The notes under the pieces are model-generated. The model made no database searches, was not told where the DNA came from, and worked only from the letters and a program-made list of their open reading frames with translations. This document shows, one piece after another, positions 1 to 7,178 of a DNA stretch of 9,778 nucleotides. The stretch is from Spirochaetaceae bacterium (GTDB lineage: Bacteria > Spirochaetota > Spirochaetia > Treponematales > Breznakiellaceae). Within the stretch, counting starts at the first letter, position 1; each line of letters begins with the position of its first letter. The stretch spans positions 1-9,778 of the forward strand of contig JAIRMO010000051.1 in assembly GCA_031258625.1 (NCBI GenBank), given 5' to 3'. The position numbers and the translations under genes were made by a program.

Positions 1-13
1 GGATATGGTCATC

Positions 14-52
14 TTAATTCAATACGGTAACCATTTGGTCGTTTTTTACCAT
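14..52 (-). other. Possible 12-codon leader ORF before a gene lying left of the window
   Basis: On the minus strand an ATG at 52-50 is preceded by a purine-rich AAAGGGAA about five bases upstream, which resembles a ribosome binding site. The frame reads MVKNDQMVTVLN and stops at TAA (16-14). One base later another ATG occurs (12-10) and runs out of the window after four codons. This could be a short upstream ORF coupled to a main gene on the left, or a chance start. The repeated 14-bp motif at 92-105 points the same way, which mildly supports a leftward gene. What lies beyond position 1 cannot be seen. Confidence 0.2.
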
Positions 53-91
53 AACGTTCCCTTTTTTTGCAGCAATTTTTACTTTTTTTGG

Positions 92-105
92 AGAGAAAAG
101 ACGCC
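92..105 (-). repeat. Third, short copy (C) of the core of the dispersed repeat
   Basis: AGAGAAAAGACGCC at 92-105 is the exact reverse complement of 431-444 in copy A and is identical to 7744-7757 in copy B. In the minus orientation it is followed after 15 bases by ATTGCTG (76-70); copy A has the same ATTGCTG 21 bases after its motif. The rest of the 108-bp unit is not clearly recognisable, so this is a diverged or partial copy. It points away from the acyl-CoA synthetase, towards the left edge of the window. Confidence 0.55.
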
Positions 106-223
106 CAAAAAAGTTAACCGGTCCGGTTGCTTGGTTCTTATGTCTTACCTTTTCCAGGGCCGCGCCGTGATACCGGGACTCAAAAACACACATACGTGTG
201 CGTTTCTTGGGCGGGGGTGGCGG

Positions 224-270
224 CGGGTAAATAGAGGAGGGACCCTCCGGGGGGAACCGCTATTTACCCG
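224..270. repeat. Large imperfect palindrome (hairpin)
   Basis: CGGGTAAATAG at 224-234 is the exact reverse complement of CTATTTACCCG at 260-270. The 25-base interval contains an inner hairpin (GGAGG 236-240 pairing with CCTCC 244-248). It could form a two-part stem in RNA or a cruciform in DNA. No T run follows on either strand, so it is not a typical intrinsic terminator. Confidence 0.65.
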
Positions 271-300
271 GCCGACAGGCGCCCGATAAGCGCACGCTCC

Positions 301-345
301 AGCGGTACGCAGCAGCGGCACGCAGCAGCGGCACGCAGCAGCGTG
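301..345. repeat. 13-bp tandem repeat, three copies plus a partial
   Basis: The unit AGCGGYACGCAGC occurs at 301-313 (with T), 314-326 and 327-339 (both with C). A partial fourth unit AGCG follows at 340-343. The 13-bp period is not a multiple of three and no ORF makes sense across it, which fits a non-coding slippage-prone array. Copy number may differ between strains. Confidence 0.8.
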
Positions 346-364
346 TTGACGAAATAAGGCGCCA

Positions 365-472
365 CGGCGTAGGCCCAATAAAGGCCGCTGTTTAGGCCAA
401 GGTATCAGACCGCCCCCGGAAGTTCTTTTAGGCGTCTTTTCTCTTTATGTCTATTTAAACTTTGAATTGCTG
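365..472 (+). repeat. Dispersed 108-bp repeat, copy A (upstream of the acyl-CoA synthetase)
   Basis: Reading the plus strand, this segment matches the minus strand of 7716-7823 at 98 of 108 positions without gaps. Nine of the ten differences are transitions, and the central 39 bases (408-446) are identical. It ends 42 bases before the ATG at 515. Copy B sits in the same relation to its own downstream gene, ending 54 bases before that start. It has no ORF and no obvious long internal hairpin. It may be a shared leader or regulatory segment, or a non-coding mobile repeat. Confidence 0.85.
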
Positions 473-514
473 GGTCTTTAAAAAACTATCTCGACAAAGT
501 TCCGATTTTTGTTT

Positions 515-2269
515 ATGATTAAGCGTATGCTAGAATTTAAAGATTATATTGCCGATTGGCCTGATATGCCCTATCCGAATTTTATCGCATGGTTAGCGGG
601 CATTGAAGCAAAGTGGACGGATCATACCGCTATTTATTATCGCTCGGGAAAGCAGCGGGAATTTACCACCTGGACCTTTACCCGCCTTGCCGGGGAGGCC
701 CGCAGAATAGGCCGGGGGCTCCTGGCGGCGGGGCTTAAAAAGGGGGACCGGGTCGCCCTGTGGGCGGAAAATTGCCCGGAATGGATAGCCGCCTGGCTGG
801 GAACCGTCATTGCCGGTTGTATCATCGTTCCCATAGATTTTTTGATTTCCGAAGCTGAGTGCCTCAATATAATGAAGATCACCCGGGCCAGGGCTTTTTT
901 CTATTCCGCACGGAAAGAGGAATTCGCCGAATCCTGCCTTTCCCAGGGGATCTCCTTTAACGCCCTGATACGCCTGGGCGAAGGGGGAAAGACCCCTTTT
1001 GAATCCTTTGGGGCCGATGCCGCCGGCCAGGCCCTGCCCGGGGTGGAAGCCATTGACGAACACGACCCGGTGTCCATTGTGTTTACCTCCGGGACCACGG
1101 GTTTTGCCAAGGGGGTTACCCTGCACCACAAGGGGATCATCGCCAATTCCAACGCGGCGATCCTGTCCCTGCGGGCCTATGACTGGGACGTGTTTATCAA
1201 CGTATTGCCCCTGCACCACACCTATCCCACCACCTGTTCCTTTATCTCCCCCCTTTCGGTGGGAGCCGCCACTATTATCGTAGAAAAAATCGTGGGTAAG
1301 GTGGTGATCGATGATATTGAAGACGCGGGGGGAACCTTCCTCATCGCCGTGCCCCTTCTCTACGATAAGGTGAAAGTCGCCATTGAGCAGGGGTTTATGA
1401 AACTCCCCGGCATCGTCCGCGGGGCGTTAAACTGCCTGCGGGGGATAACCCTCTTTCTTTCCAAACGGGGGATGCCCGGTTTCGGCCGGGTGGTCTTGCG
1501 GGGGATCCGTAAAAAAACCCGCCTTGATTCGGTGCGGATAATGGTGGGCGGGGGCGGCCCCCTCAACCCTAAAACGGCGGACTTTTTTGAATCCCTGGGG
1601 TTCTGCGTGGTCCACGGGTATGGGATGAGCGAGAACAGCCCCCTTATCAGCGTGAACACCCCCTGGCATAAAAACAACGTGTCCGTGGGGCTGCCGGTAA
1701 AATACACCGAGGTGAAGATCCTCGACCCCTCAGGGGAAGGGATCGGGGAAATTGCCGTCAAGTCCCCCTCCCTGATGTTGGGGTACTACGAAAACCCCGA
1801 AGCCACCCGGGAGATATTTACCGGCGACGGGTATCTTAAGACCGGGGACTTAGGCTACCGGGACGACAAGGGGTTCATCTTCATCAACGGCCGCAAAAAG
1901 AACCTCATCGTCAGCTCCGGGGGCAAGAATATATACCCCGAAGAGATCGAGGCCCATTTTGAGGGGTCCCGGGTTATCGGCGAGATCCTCATCCTGGGCC
2001 GTAAGGAAGCTGAGTTCGGGGGGGAGCAGGTCTTTGCGGTGGTGGTTCCCCACGCCGAAGCCCTGGCGGAGGATTACCCCGGCAAAGAAGGGGACGACGC
2101 CTTTATCCGCGGCCTGGTCAAAAAGGAAATCGAACAGGTCAACCGAACCCTGGTGGGGTATAAAAAAATATCCGACTTTGTGATCCGCCGGGAAGAGTTC
2201 GAGAAAAACGCCCAGAAAAAGATCAAGCGGTATTTATATACTGTTTATTCCACCCGGCCCGCACCGTAG
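515..2269 (+). CDS. Long-chain fatty acid--CoA ligase / AMP-dependent synthetase
   Basis: The product (584 aa) belongs to the ANL adenylating family. It activates a fatty acid with ATP to an acyl-adenylate and then to acyl-CoA (or another acceptor), usually at the inner face of the membrane. Visible motifs are the phosphate loop TSGTTG (about 191-196), the acyl-binding/ATP motif YGMSEN (369-374), TGDLGY (443-448), the hinge region starting GRKKNL (459), and a C-terminal NAQKKIKR (565-572) holding the expected catalytic lysine. Length and motif order fit the long-chain (COG1022) branch and the gene looks intact. Start choice is uncertain: TTG 509, ATG 515 and ATG 527 share the frame and none has a clear Shine-Dalgarno sequence; ATG 515 is a compromise. 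It stands alone on the plus strand, convergent with a lipid acyltransferase, which makes a lipid-related role sensible. Substrate chain length cannot be read from sequence. Confidence 0.93.
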   Translation: MIKRMLEFKDYIADWPDMPYPNFIAWLAGIEAKWTDHTAIYYRSGKQREFTTWTFTRLAGEARRIGRGLLAAGLKKGDRVALWAENCPEWIAAWLGTVIAGCIIVPIDFLISEAECLNIMKITRARAFFYSARKEEFAESCLSQGISFNALIRLGEGGKTPFESFGADAAGQALPGVEAIDEHDPVSIVFTSGTTGFAKGVTLHHKGIIANSNAAILSLRAYDWDVFINVLPLHHTYPTTCSFISPLSVGAATIIVEKIVGKVVIDDIEDAGGTFLIAVPLLYDKVKVAIEQGFMKLPGIVRGALNCLRGITLFLSKRGMPGFGRVVLRGIRKKTRLDSVRIMVGGGGPLNPKTADFFESLGFCVVHGYGMSENSPLISVNTPWHKNNVSVGLPVKYTEVKILDPSGEGIGEIAVKSPSLMLGYYENPEATREIFTGDGYLKTGDLGYRDDKGFIFINGRKKNLIVSSGGKNIYPEEIEAHFEGSRVIGEILILGRKEAEFGGEQVFAVVVPHAEALAEDYPGKEGDDAFIRGLVKKEIEQVNRTLVGYKKISDFVIRREEFEKNAQKKIKRYLYTVYSTRPAP

Positions 2270-2326
2270 GGGAAGCGGGCGGTTTGCGCGGGGAAGGCCC
2301 TTTGTTCTCACTGCGTATCCGGCAAG

Positions 2327-2358
2327 GAAACGGCATGACCAAATGGTCATGCCGTTTC
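2327..2358. terminator. Perfect hairpin between convergent genes, likely bidirectional terminator
   Basis: GAAACGGCATGACC (2327-2340) and its exact reverse complement (2345-2358) form a 14-bp stem with a four-base loop AAAT. It lies between the stops of two convergent genes (2269 and 2369), where a terminator for both strands is expected. No long U run follows on either side, though the stem itself ends in GTTTC/GAAAC, so efficiency is uncertain. Confidence 0.65.
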
Positions 2359-2368
2359 TGCGCGGTTC

Positions 2369-3124
2369 CTAATCGTTTATTCCCTTCATCCGTTTCATTT
2401 TACCCCGGTAGAAAGCGGACGTACCCCGGCGGGCGTCTATTTCCCCCTGCATAATTTCCCGGACCCTCTGGGCGAATTCCCGAACCGAATCTATGGACAA
2501 TACCCCCTTTTCGTTCCGCCGGACAAACCGGGAGGGGTATACCGGGTCCAGGACTATCATTTTTTCCCTGGGGAGGGAACGGCCCCAAAAAGAAAAGGGC
2601 CGAAAGGCCCCTTCGGAAAAGACCGTTACCATGGGGATCACCGGGATATCAAGTTCCGCGGCGATAAAAAACGCCCCGGGCTTAAATTCCTTGATTTTTT
2701 GATTGTAGAGGTAACATTCCCCTTCCGGGTAAAAGTGGATGAACCGGCGGTAACGAAAAGCGGCCTCCGCGGAGGCCAGGATACGGTACAGGCCGGTTTT
2801 GCCCGGGGGAAGGGGCATTCCTCCCAGGAGCCGGACAAAGGTCCCCAGGTAGGGGGTCGCCACGGTTCCTTCCAGGAGGGTTTGCCAGGTACGGCCGGGG
2901 AGTACGGCGCCGCTCACCTTAACCGGATCGAGGAAGGTGGTATGGTTGGATACCAGGATCGCCCGGGGAATGCCCCGGAGTTTTCCGGTGTTTTCATACC
3001 CCGTCCCATAAAGCAGGATGTTTATCATCTGCGCCAGGGGCCACAGGGGGTAAAAAACCATCGCCGCGGCAAGCCTAAAGGGGAGGGAAAGATCCAGCAA
3101 AGGACGATCAGGTTTATAGGGCAT
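2369..3124 (-). CDS. PlsC-family lysophospholipid / 1-acylglycerol-3-phosphate acyltransferase-like protein
   Basis: This 251-aa protein has the motifs of the membrane-associated glycerolipid acyltransferases, which transfer an acyl group from acyl-CoA or acyl-ACP to a hydroxyl. NHTTFLD (60-66) is the catalytic HX4D block, GGMPLP (101-106) lies where block II is expected, FYPEGE (131-136) is the FPEG-like substrate block, and VIPM (162-165) is block IV. A hydrophobic stretch at about 17-39 probably anchors it to the membrane. Only three bases separate its ATG from the glycosyltransferase stop, and no clear ribosome binding site is seen, so translation is probably coupled. It could be the ordinary PlsC of phosphatidate synthesis. 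The tight pairing with a glycosyltransferase instead suggests acylation of a glycolipid, as in the CrtQ/CrtO or CruC/CruD type of pair; that is inference. Confidence 0.85.
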   Translation of the reverse strand: MPYKPDRPLLDLSLPFRLAAAMVFYPLWPLAQMINILLYGTGYENTGKLRGIPRAILVSNHTTFLDPVKVSGAVLPGRTWQTLLEGTVATPYLGTFVRLLGGMPLPPGKTGLYRILASAEAAFRYRRFIHFYPEGECYLYNQKIKEFKPGAFFIAAELDIPVIPMVTVFSEGAFRPFSFWGRSLPREKMIVLDPVYPSRFVRRNEKGVLSIDSVREFAQRVREIMQGEIDARRGTSAFYRGKMKRMKGIND

Positions 3125-3127
3125 TGG

Positions 3128-4273
3128 TTAACGCACCACCCGGTCTTTCCAGAGAAAGCCCTTGCCGCTCACGGTTCTGAACCAGGAAAAAATCCCCACA
3201 TAAAGGTAATTCAAAAAAATAACCGGCCAGAGGAAGGCGTAGTACCAGGGTATCTCCCGGTCCAGGTATTGGATGACAAAGGCCAGGGTAAAAAGGCTGT
3301 TGGTTATTAAAACGTGAATAAAAAAAGGACTTCGCATAAACCAAAAGATAAACAAAAGGGGAAAGGGCAGGAAGATAAAAACAACCACCAGGACGGCGAC
3401 TATAAAAAGAAGGACCGAATTTTTTCCAAAAAAAACAAAAATATTTTTTCCTATCCCTTCCAGAGCCGCCTGATACCCTATATACATCCTGCAGTGGATC
3501 TGCTTTTTTAGATCCAGGAATATGGTCTGGTACCCGCGGCGTTTAAAAAGCCGGGCCAGGTACATATCCTCCACCGGTTTGTTTTTGATGGTGGTGTATC
3601 CCCCGACCTTTTCAAATGCCTCCCGGTTTACCGCGATAAACTGACCGATGGCGGCGGAAAAAAAAGCAAACCGGGTATAACGGTTTAAAAAAAGGGGCAC
3701 CACGATGGTGGTGAGAAAATACATCAGGGGTACGGTGATAGCCTCCCCAAAGGTAAGGAGTTTTTGTTTGGTATACCCGGAAATAAAATCCACCTTGGAA
3801 TTTTGCATATTGGATACGGTCCAGGAAATAGAGGTGGAATTATGGACCGTATCGGCATCGGTAAAAACAAAAATTTCCCCCTTCGCTTCCCCGGAGAGTT
3901 GCTGCATGGCATAGGGTTTTCCAAACCAATCCTCCGGCAGGGGTTTACCGGAAAAAACCCGGACCCGCATATCCTCCCGGGCTATCCTTTGGAGGATACC
4001 CAGGGTGTTATCGGTGGAATTATCATCGATTACCAGAATTTCATAGTTTGTATAATCCTGGTTTCTTAAAGAGGTAAGGCATCTTTCGATATTTTGTTCC
4101 TCATTCCGGGCGGGGATCAACACCGAAACCAGGGGGCCCGTTGTAACCGTGGGAGGAACCGCGTGGAGCTTCATATCAATCATGTTGATCATACCCAAAA
4201 TACAGAAATACATGCCCACCCCTATAAGAATAGGGAAATACAAGGCGGGAATTAACGTAATAAAAGTTTCCAT
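3128..4273 (-). CDS. Membrane-bound family 2 glycosyltransferase
   Basis: The 381-aa product has one N-terminal membrane helix (about 5-29), a GT-A glycosyltransferase domain (about 48-260), and three or more C-terminal helices (about 285-312, 318-337, 343-365). VSVLIPARNEE (49-59) and VIDDNSTDNT (81-90) form the nucleotide-sugar site, TDADT (138-142) is the DXD metal motif, GQFIAVNREAFEKVGGY (210-226) is an acceptor-side block, and VED (234-236) supplies the likely catalytic base. The architecture resembles inverting enzymes that glycosylate lipids, including carotenoid glycosyltransferases of the CruC/CrtQ kind; the sugar and acceptor are unknown. The start at 4273 lies 35 bases after the upstream gene's stop, with AGGAA on the minus strand about 11 bases before it. 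The longer in-frame start at 4435 would overlap the upstream gene and add a non-homologous-looking leader, so it was not used. Confidence 0.88.
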   Translation of the reverse strand: METFITLIPALYFPILIGVGMYFCILGMINMIDMKLHAVPPTVTTGPLVSVLIPARNEEQNIERCLTSLRNQDYTNYEILVIDDNSTDNTLGILQRIAREDMRVRVFSGKPLPEDWFGKPYAMQQLSGEAKGEIFVFTDADTVHNSTSISWTVSNMQNSKVDFISGYTKQKLLTFGEAITVPLMYFLTTIVVPLFLNRYTRFAFFSAAIGQFIAVNREAFEKVGGYTTIKNKPVEDMYLARLFKRRGYQTIFLDLKKQIHCRMYIGYQAALEGIGKNIFVFFGKNSVLLFIVAVLVVVFIFLPFPLLFIFWFMRSPFFIHVLITNSLFTLAFVIQYLDREIPWYYAFLWPVIFLNYLYVGIFSWFRTVSGKGFLWKDRVVR

Positions 4274-4308
4274 AAAAATACTGTTTCCTAAAAATGATGT
4301 TGTCAAAG

Positions 4309-5052
4309 CTAAATTTTGCTCAACAATTCTTGCACATATTGATTGGAGGGATAAACAGAAAGGGACCTCTGGAACCACAACCGGGCCGCTTGGGTGTTTT
4401 TCTGCTGTAAATAGGCATACCCTATAGCTGAACACACGTTGAAACGATCGTCCTTCTGCAGTCTTGCATCAAAGTTATTCAGAATATCCTCCATCATTTG
4501 TATGCCTCGTTTTAAATTATTAAAGGGAGCGGGGGCGTAAACCCACCGGGAAGCCATCAGAATTTGGGCCGCGGTATTCCCCGAATCCAGGGCCAGGGCT
4601 TTCTGGGCATAACGTTCCACATCAAGGCCGTAGCGTATAACATAAGCCACCGATTGGATTGAACAGGATTGGGACAGGTTTTCCGCCAACATCACCCAGG
4701 CCGCGGAGGAGGCCGCTATATCCAGGGACCGCTGGGCCTGGGCCATCCCCTCCTCAAACCGGGCCAGGGCCTCATCTTTCCGGGCTTCATCTTTCCGGGC
4801 ATCGTACAGGTAAACCCGGCCCATCATGTATTCACACCGGGACAACATAAGATAAAGCCCCTGCCCGGACAGGCTTTCTTCAGCCCGGCGTTTTGCTTCA
4901 CGGTAGAGGGGAGCCACTTCGTCCGCCTTGAGCTTTTGCTCATAAACGGCATCTCGAAGGGATAAAAACCAGTCGGGAATAGGGTCGGCATATAGGGCAA
5001 AACCAAAGATACAAAAAAAAGTCACTAAAACATGGATTTTATCAAAAATCAT
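4309..5052 (-). CDS. Secreted TPR-like hypothetical protein
   Basis: This 247-aa protein begins with a signal peptide: a short charged start, a hydrophobic core (about 8-20) and a likely cleavage after ALYA at residue 22. There is no lipobox cysteine, so it is probably periplasmic or secreted rather than a lipoprotein. The rest is helical and alanine-rich, with TPR-like stretches. The clearest is near the C-terminus (about 205-238, AIGYAYLQQKNTQAARLWF), with another around 140-165 (AQKALALDSGNTAAQ). Such proteins usually act as protein-binding scaffolds; the partner is unknown. It sits 54 bases downstream of the helicase and 35 bases upstream of the glycosyltransferase, so an envelope role alongside the latter is possible. 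A 15-bp tandem duplication gives ARKDE twice at 85-94. The purine run before the ATG (AAAAGGGT) is unusually close. Confidence 0.75.
   Translation of the reverse strand: MIFDKIHVLVTFFCIFGFALYADPIPDWFLSLRDAVYEQKLKADEVAPLYREAKRRAEESLSGQGLYLMLSRCEYMMGRVYLYDARKDEARKDEALARFEEGMAQAQRSLDIAASSAAWVMLAENLSQSCSIQSVAYVIRYGLDVERYAQKALALDSGNTAAQILMASRWVYAPAPFNNLKRGIQMMEDILNNFDARLQKDDRFNVCSAIGYAYLQQKNTQAARLWFQRSLSVYPSNQYVQELLSKI
4772..4801 (-). repeat. 15-bp in-frame tandem duplication inside the TPR-like gene
   Basis: TCATCTTTCCGGGCT (4772-4786) is followed at once by TCATCTTTCCGGGCA (4787-4801), differing only in the last base. On the coding strand this encodes ARKDE twice (residues 85-94). The length keeps the reading frame. 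It looks like a recent slippage event in a charged helical linker. Confidence 0.85.
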
Positions 5053-5106
5053 ACCCTTTTATCATATCACAATTCGGTAAGGATTATCCAGTTCTTTTAT
5101 CAAATA

Positions 5107-7173
5107 TCAGGTAAATTTACTTTTTAACAGGGCGAAAAATTTTTCCGCTTCTTCCAGGTCCTCCACGGGTTTTTCCTCCTCATGATAGGCGATAAGATGG
5201 GGGGGGATTTCCGCCAAAAAAGGGGAAGGGGCGCAGTCGACGGTGTTTTGTAACCTCCGCCGTTTCAGGCAGCTTGAGATAAAGAGCTTGTCCCTGGCCC
5301 GGGTGATGGCCACGTAAAAAAGCCGCCGTTCCTCTTCGACATCTCCCCCCCCTTCCTCAAGACTCCGTTCATGGGGGATAATGCCCGCTTCGGCGCCGGC
5401 GATAAACACCACGGGAAATTCCAGGCCCTTGGAGGCGTGGATGGTCGAGAGGTTCACCTTTCCCCGGCCCCCTTCCGCATCGGCGCTGTTTTCGTCGTTC
5501 CGGGTGATAAGGCTTATCCGGTTGAGGTAAGGGTACAGGGTAGGGTCCGGGTTGTCTTCATCGGTTTCCCAGGTTTCTATGGAATTGACGAGGCTTTCGA
5601 TATTGAGGAATTTCCACCGGGCCATTTTGTCGTTTTTACGGTACTCCGTAACCAGGTAGGACCAGTAATCAATGGTTTCTACCAGGGCCCGCACCTTTTG
5701 GGAGAGCCGCCAGCCCTTGTGGGAACTCCCCCCCAGGATTTCGGCTTTAAAAGACTCGATAAGGGTCATAAACCCGTCGATTTCCGCCCGGCCCTTATCC
5801 CAGGTTTCGGTCGGGTCCTCGAAGAGGGGGATCGGGGCATGGCGGACGCGGCCCATGGCGTTCCAGAGGGAAGACTGATTTTTCCGGGCCAGGCCGGTAA
5901 CGGCGGCGATCAGGGCCTTGCCGATCCCCCGCCGGGGGGTGTTGATTATCCTCAGGAGGTTCACGTCGTCATCGGGGTTGGCGATTACCCTGAGATAACT
6001 CAGGATATCCTTGATCTCCTTGCGTTGAAAAAAACTAGTTCCCCCCGAAACCCGGTAAGGGATATTTTCCGCCAGAAAGGCCTCCTCAATACTCCGGGTC
6101 AGGGAGTTTGTCCGGATCAGGACCCCAAAATCATCGTAGGTGAGTTTCTCCCGAAGCAGGAGGTCCCGTATCCGGGAGGCGATAAAATCCCCCTCCTCAC
6201 TTTCGTTTTGAGGGTGAAAAAGTTCAATGGGCTTTCCCCCCTCGTTCCCGGACCAGAGGGTTTTTTCCTTGCGGTTGGCGTTGTGGGAAATCACCCCGTT
6301 CGCCGCCTCCAGGATGGTGGTGGTGGAACGGTAGTTCTGTTCCAGTTTGATTTCCCGGGTACCGGGAAAGTCCCGTTCAAAGTTGAGGATGTTTTCGTAG
6401 TTTGCCCCCCGCCAGGAGTAAATGGACTGATCGTCATCCCCCACCACACAGACGTTCCGGTCCGCCAGGAGCTTCATCAGCCGGTACTGGATAAAACTCG
6501 TGTCCTGGAACTCGTCCACCATGATATACCGGTAACGGCGGCGGTATTTTTCCAGGGTTTCCGGGGAGGTTTCAAAAATTTCGATGGGCAGGACCAGGAG
6601 ATCGTCAAAATCCAGGGCATTGAAAATCTTTAACCCATGCTGATACTCCCGATAAACCGGCTCGAATCCCCCCCGGGCCAGGGGATCGTTTTTTTCGGCT
6701 AAATCCTCCCAGCGGAGGCGGCCGATTTTGACGTTGGAAAAAAGCTGGCCCAGGGCATAAAGATCCACCCCCTCCGGGGAAATCCGCACTTCCCGGAGGC
6801 TGTCCTTGATAAGCTGGAGCCGGTCGGTTTCGTCGTAGATTGAAAAATTTTTCCGGTACCCCAGGGTTTCTATTTCTTCCCGGAGGATCCGTACCCCAAA
6901 GGCATGGAAGGTACTCACCGTGAGGCTCTGTAACTTCTTCCCGGTCAGTTCCTTGACCCGGCTTTCCATTTCCCGGGCGGCCTTATTGGTAAAGGTGAGG
7001 GCCAGGATGGCGGATTGGGGGATCCCCGTTTCCAGCATGTGGGCGATCCGGTAGGTAATAACCCGGGTTTTTCCCGAACCGGCCCCGGCGATGATCAACA
7101 CCGGCCCTTCTATAGTTTTTACCGCCCGGATCTGGGGCCCGTTGAGTTCCGCCTCAAAATTGAGTTTTGTCAT
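5107..7173 (-). CDS. ATP-dependent DNA helicase, UvrD/PcrA/Rep family
   Basis: A superfamily 1A 3'-5' DNA helicase of 688 aa. All motifs are present in order: Q motif (LNGPQIRAV, 10-18), Walker A AGAGSGKT (29-36), Ia ALTFTNKAAREM (58-69), Ib STFHAFG (87-93), II MVDEFQDT (218-225), III GDDDQSIYSWRGA (245-257), IV LEQNYRS (277-283), V STIHASKGLEFP (576-587) and VI RLFYVAITRARDK (617-629). Such enzymes unwind DNA in repair or restart of stalled forks. Length and the block SGGTSFFQRKEIKDILSYLR (376-395) look more like Rep than UvrD, so restart is a reasonable guess, but the families are hard to separate by eye. The frame stays open to 7389, but that extension is an arginine/glycine-rich shadow of the upstream gene. 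ATG 7173 gives the canonical N-terminus, five bases after that gene's stop, with AAGGG just before it. Confidence 0.95.
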   Translation of the reverse strand: MTKLNFEAELNGPQIRAVKTIEGPVLIIAGAGSGKTRVITYRIAHMLETGIPQSAILALTFTNKAAREMESRVKELTGKKLQSLTVSTFHAFGVRILREEIETLGYRKNFSIYDETDRLQLIKDSLREVRISPEGVDLYALGQLFSNVKIGRLRWEDLAEKNDPLARGGFEPVYREYQHGLKIFNALDFDDLLVLPIEIFETSPETLEKYRRRYRYIMVDEFQDTSFIQYRLMKLLADRNVCVVGDDDQSIYSWRGANYENILNFERDFPGTREIKLEQNYRSTTTILEAANGVISHNANRKEKTLWSGNEGGKPIELFHPQNESEEGDFIASRIRDLLLREKLTYDDFGVLIRTNSLTRSIEEAFLAENIPYRVSGGTSFFQRKEIKDILSYLRVIANPDDDVNLLRIINTPRRGIGKALIAAVTGLARKNQSSLWNAMGRVRHAPIPLFEDPTETWDKGRAEIDGFMTLIESFKAEILGGSSHKGWRLSQKVRALVETIDYWSYLVTEYRKNDKMARWKFLNIESLVNSIETWETDEDNPDPTLYPYLNRISLITRNDENSADAEGGRGKVNLSTIHASKGLEFPVVFIAGAEAGIIPHERSLEEGGGDVEEERRLFYVAITRARDKLFISSCLKRRRLQNTVDCAPSPFLAEIPPHLIAYHEEEKPVEDLEEAEKFFALLKSKFT

Positions 7174-7178
7174 GGCCC

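Larger units (their letters stand above)
1..508. other. Intergenic region rich in repeats
   Basis: No convincing gene lies here. The open frames that cross it have low-complexity, arginine/glycine/proline-heavy translations and no credible start signals. The left 90 bases are A/T-rich with several T runs; the middle (about 205-345) is very G-rich on the plus strand, with G runs at 209-211, 213-217, 225-227, 239-241 and 249-254 that could in principle form a G-quadruplex. The right end carries dispersed repeat copy A and then about 40 bases leading into the acyl-CoA synthetase. No convincing -35/-10 pair is visible for that gene; the best is a weak TTGAAT (462-467) with AACTAT (484-489). Confidence 0.6.

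Noticed and set aside
31..40. Ten-base match between the left edge (CCATTTGGTC) and the loop region of the hairpin at 2327-2358
   Set aside because: A match this short is expected by chance in about 10 kb searched on both strands, and the flanks do not match.
5..378. Open frames of 94 and 77 codons in the left intergenic region
   Set aside because: They cross the tandem repeat and palindrome, have no ribosome binding site and no family resemblance.
593..1219. 208-codon minus-strand open frame opposite the acyl-CoA synthetase
   Set aside because: Its translation is Gly/Pro-rich with no domain, and the other strand carries the complete adenylation motifs.
2699..3310. 203-codon plus-strand open frame opposite the acyltransferase and glycosyltransferase
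   Set aside because: It spans parts of two real genes on the other strand and has low-complexity Gly/Pro/Lys-rich translation, typical of an antisense shadow.
4274..4435. 54-residue upstream extension of the glycosyltransferase
   Set aside because: It overlaps the end of the TPR-like gene and lacks family features; ATG 4273 starts right before the membrane helix and fits the spacing between genes.
5371..6633. 420-codon plus-strand open frame opposite the helicase
   Set aside because: It is the antisense shadow of a gene with complete helicase motifs. Its translation is rich in Gly, Pro, Val and Phe without any recognisable domain.
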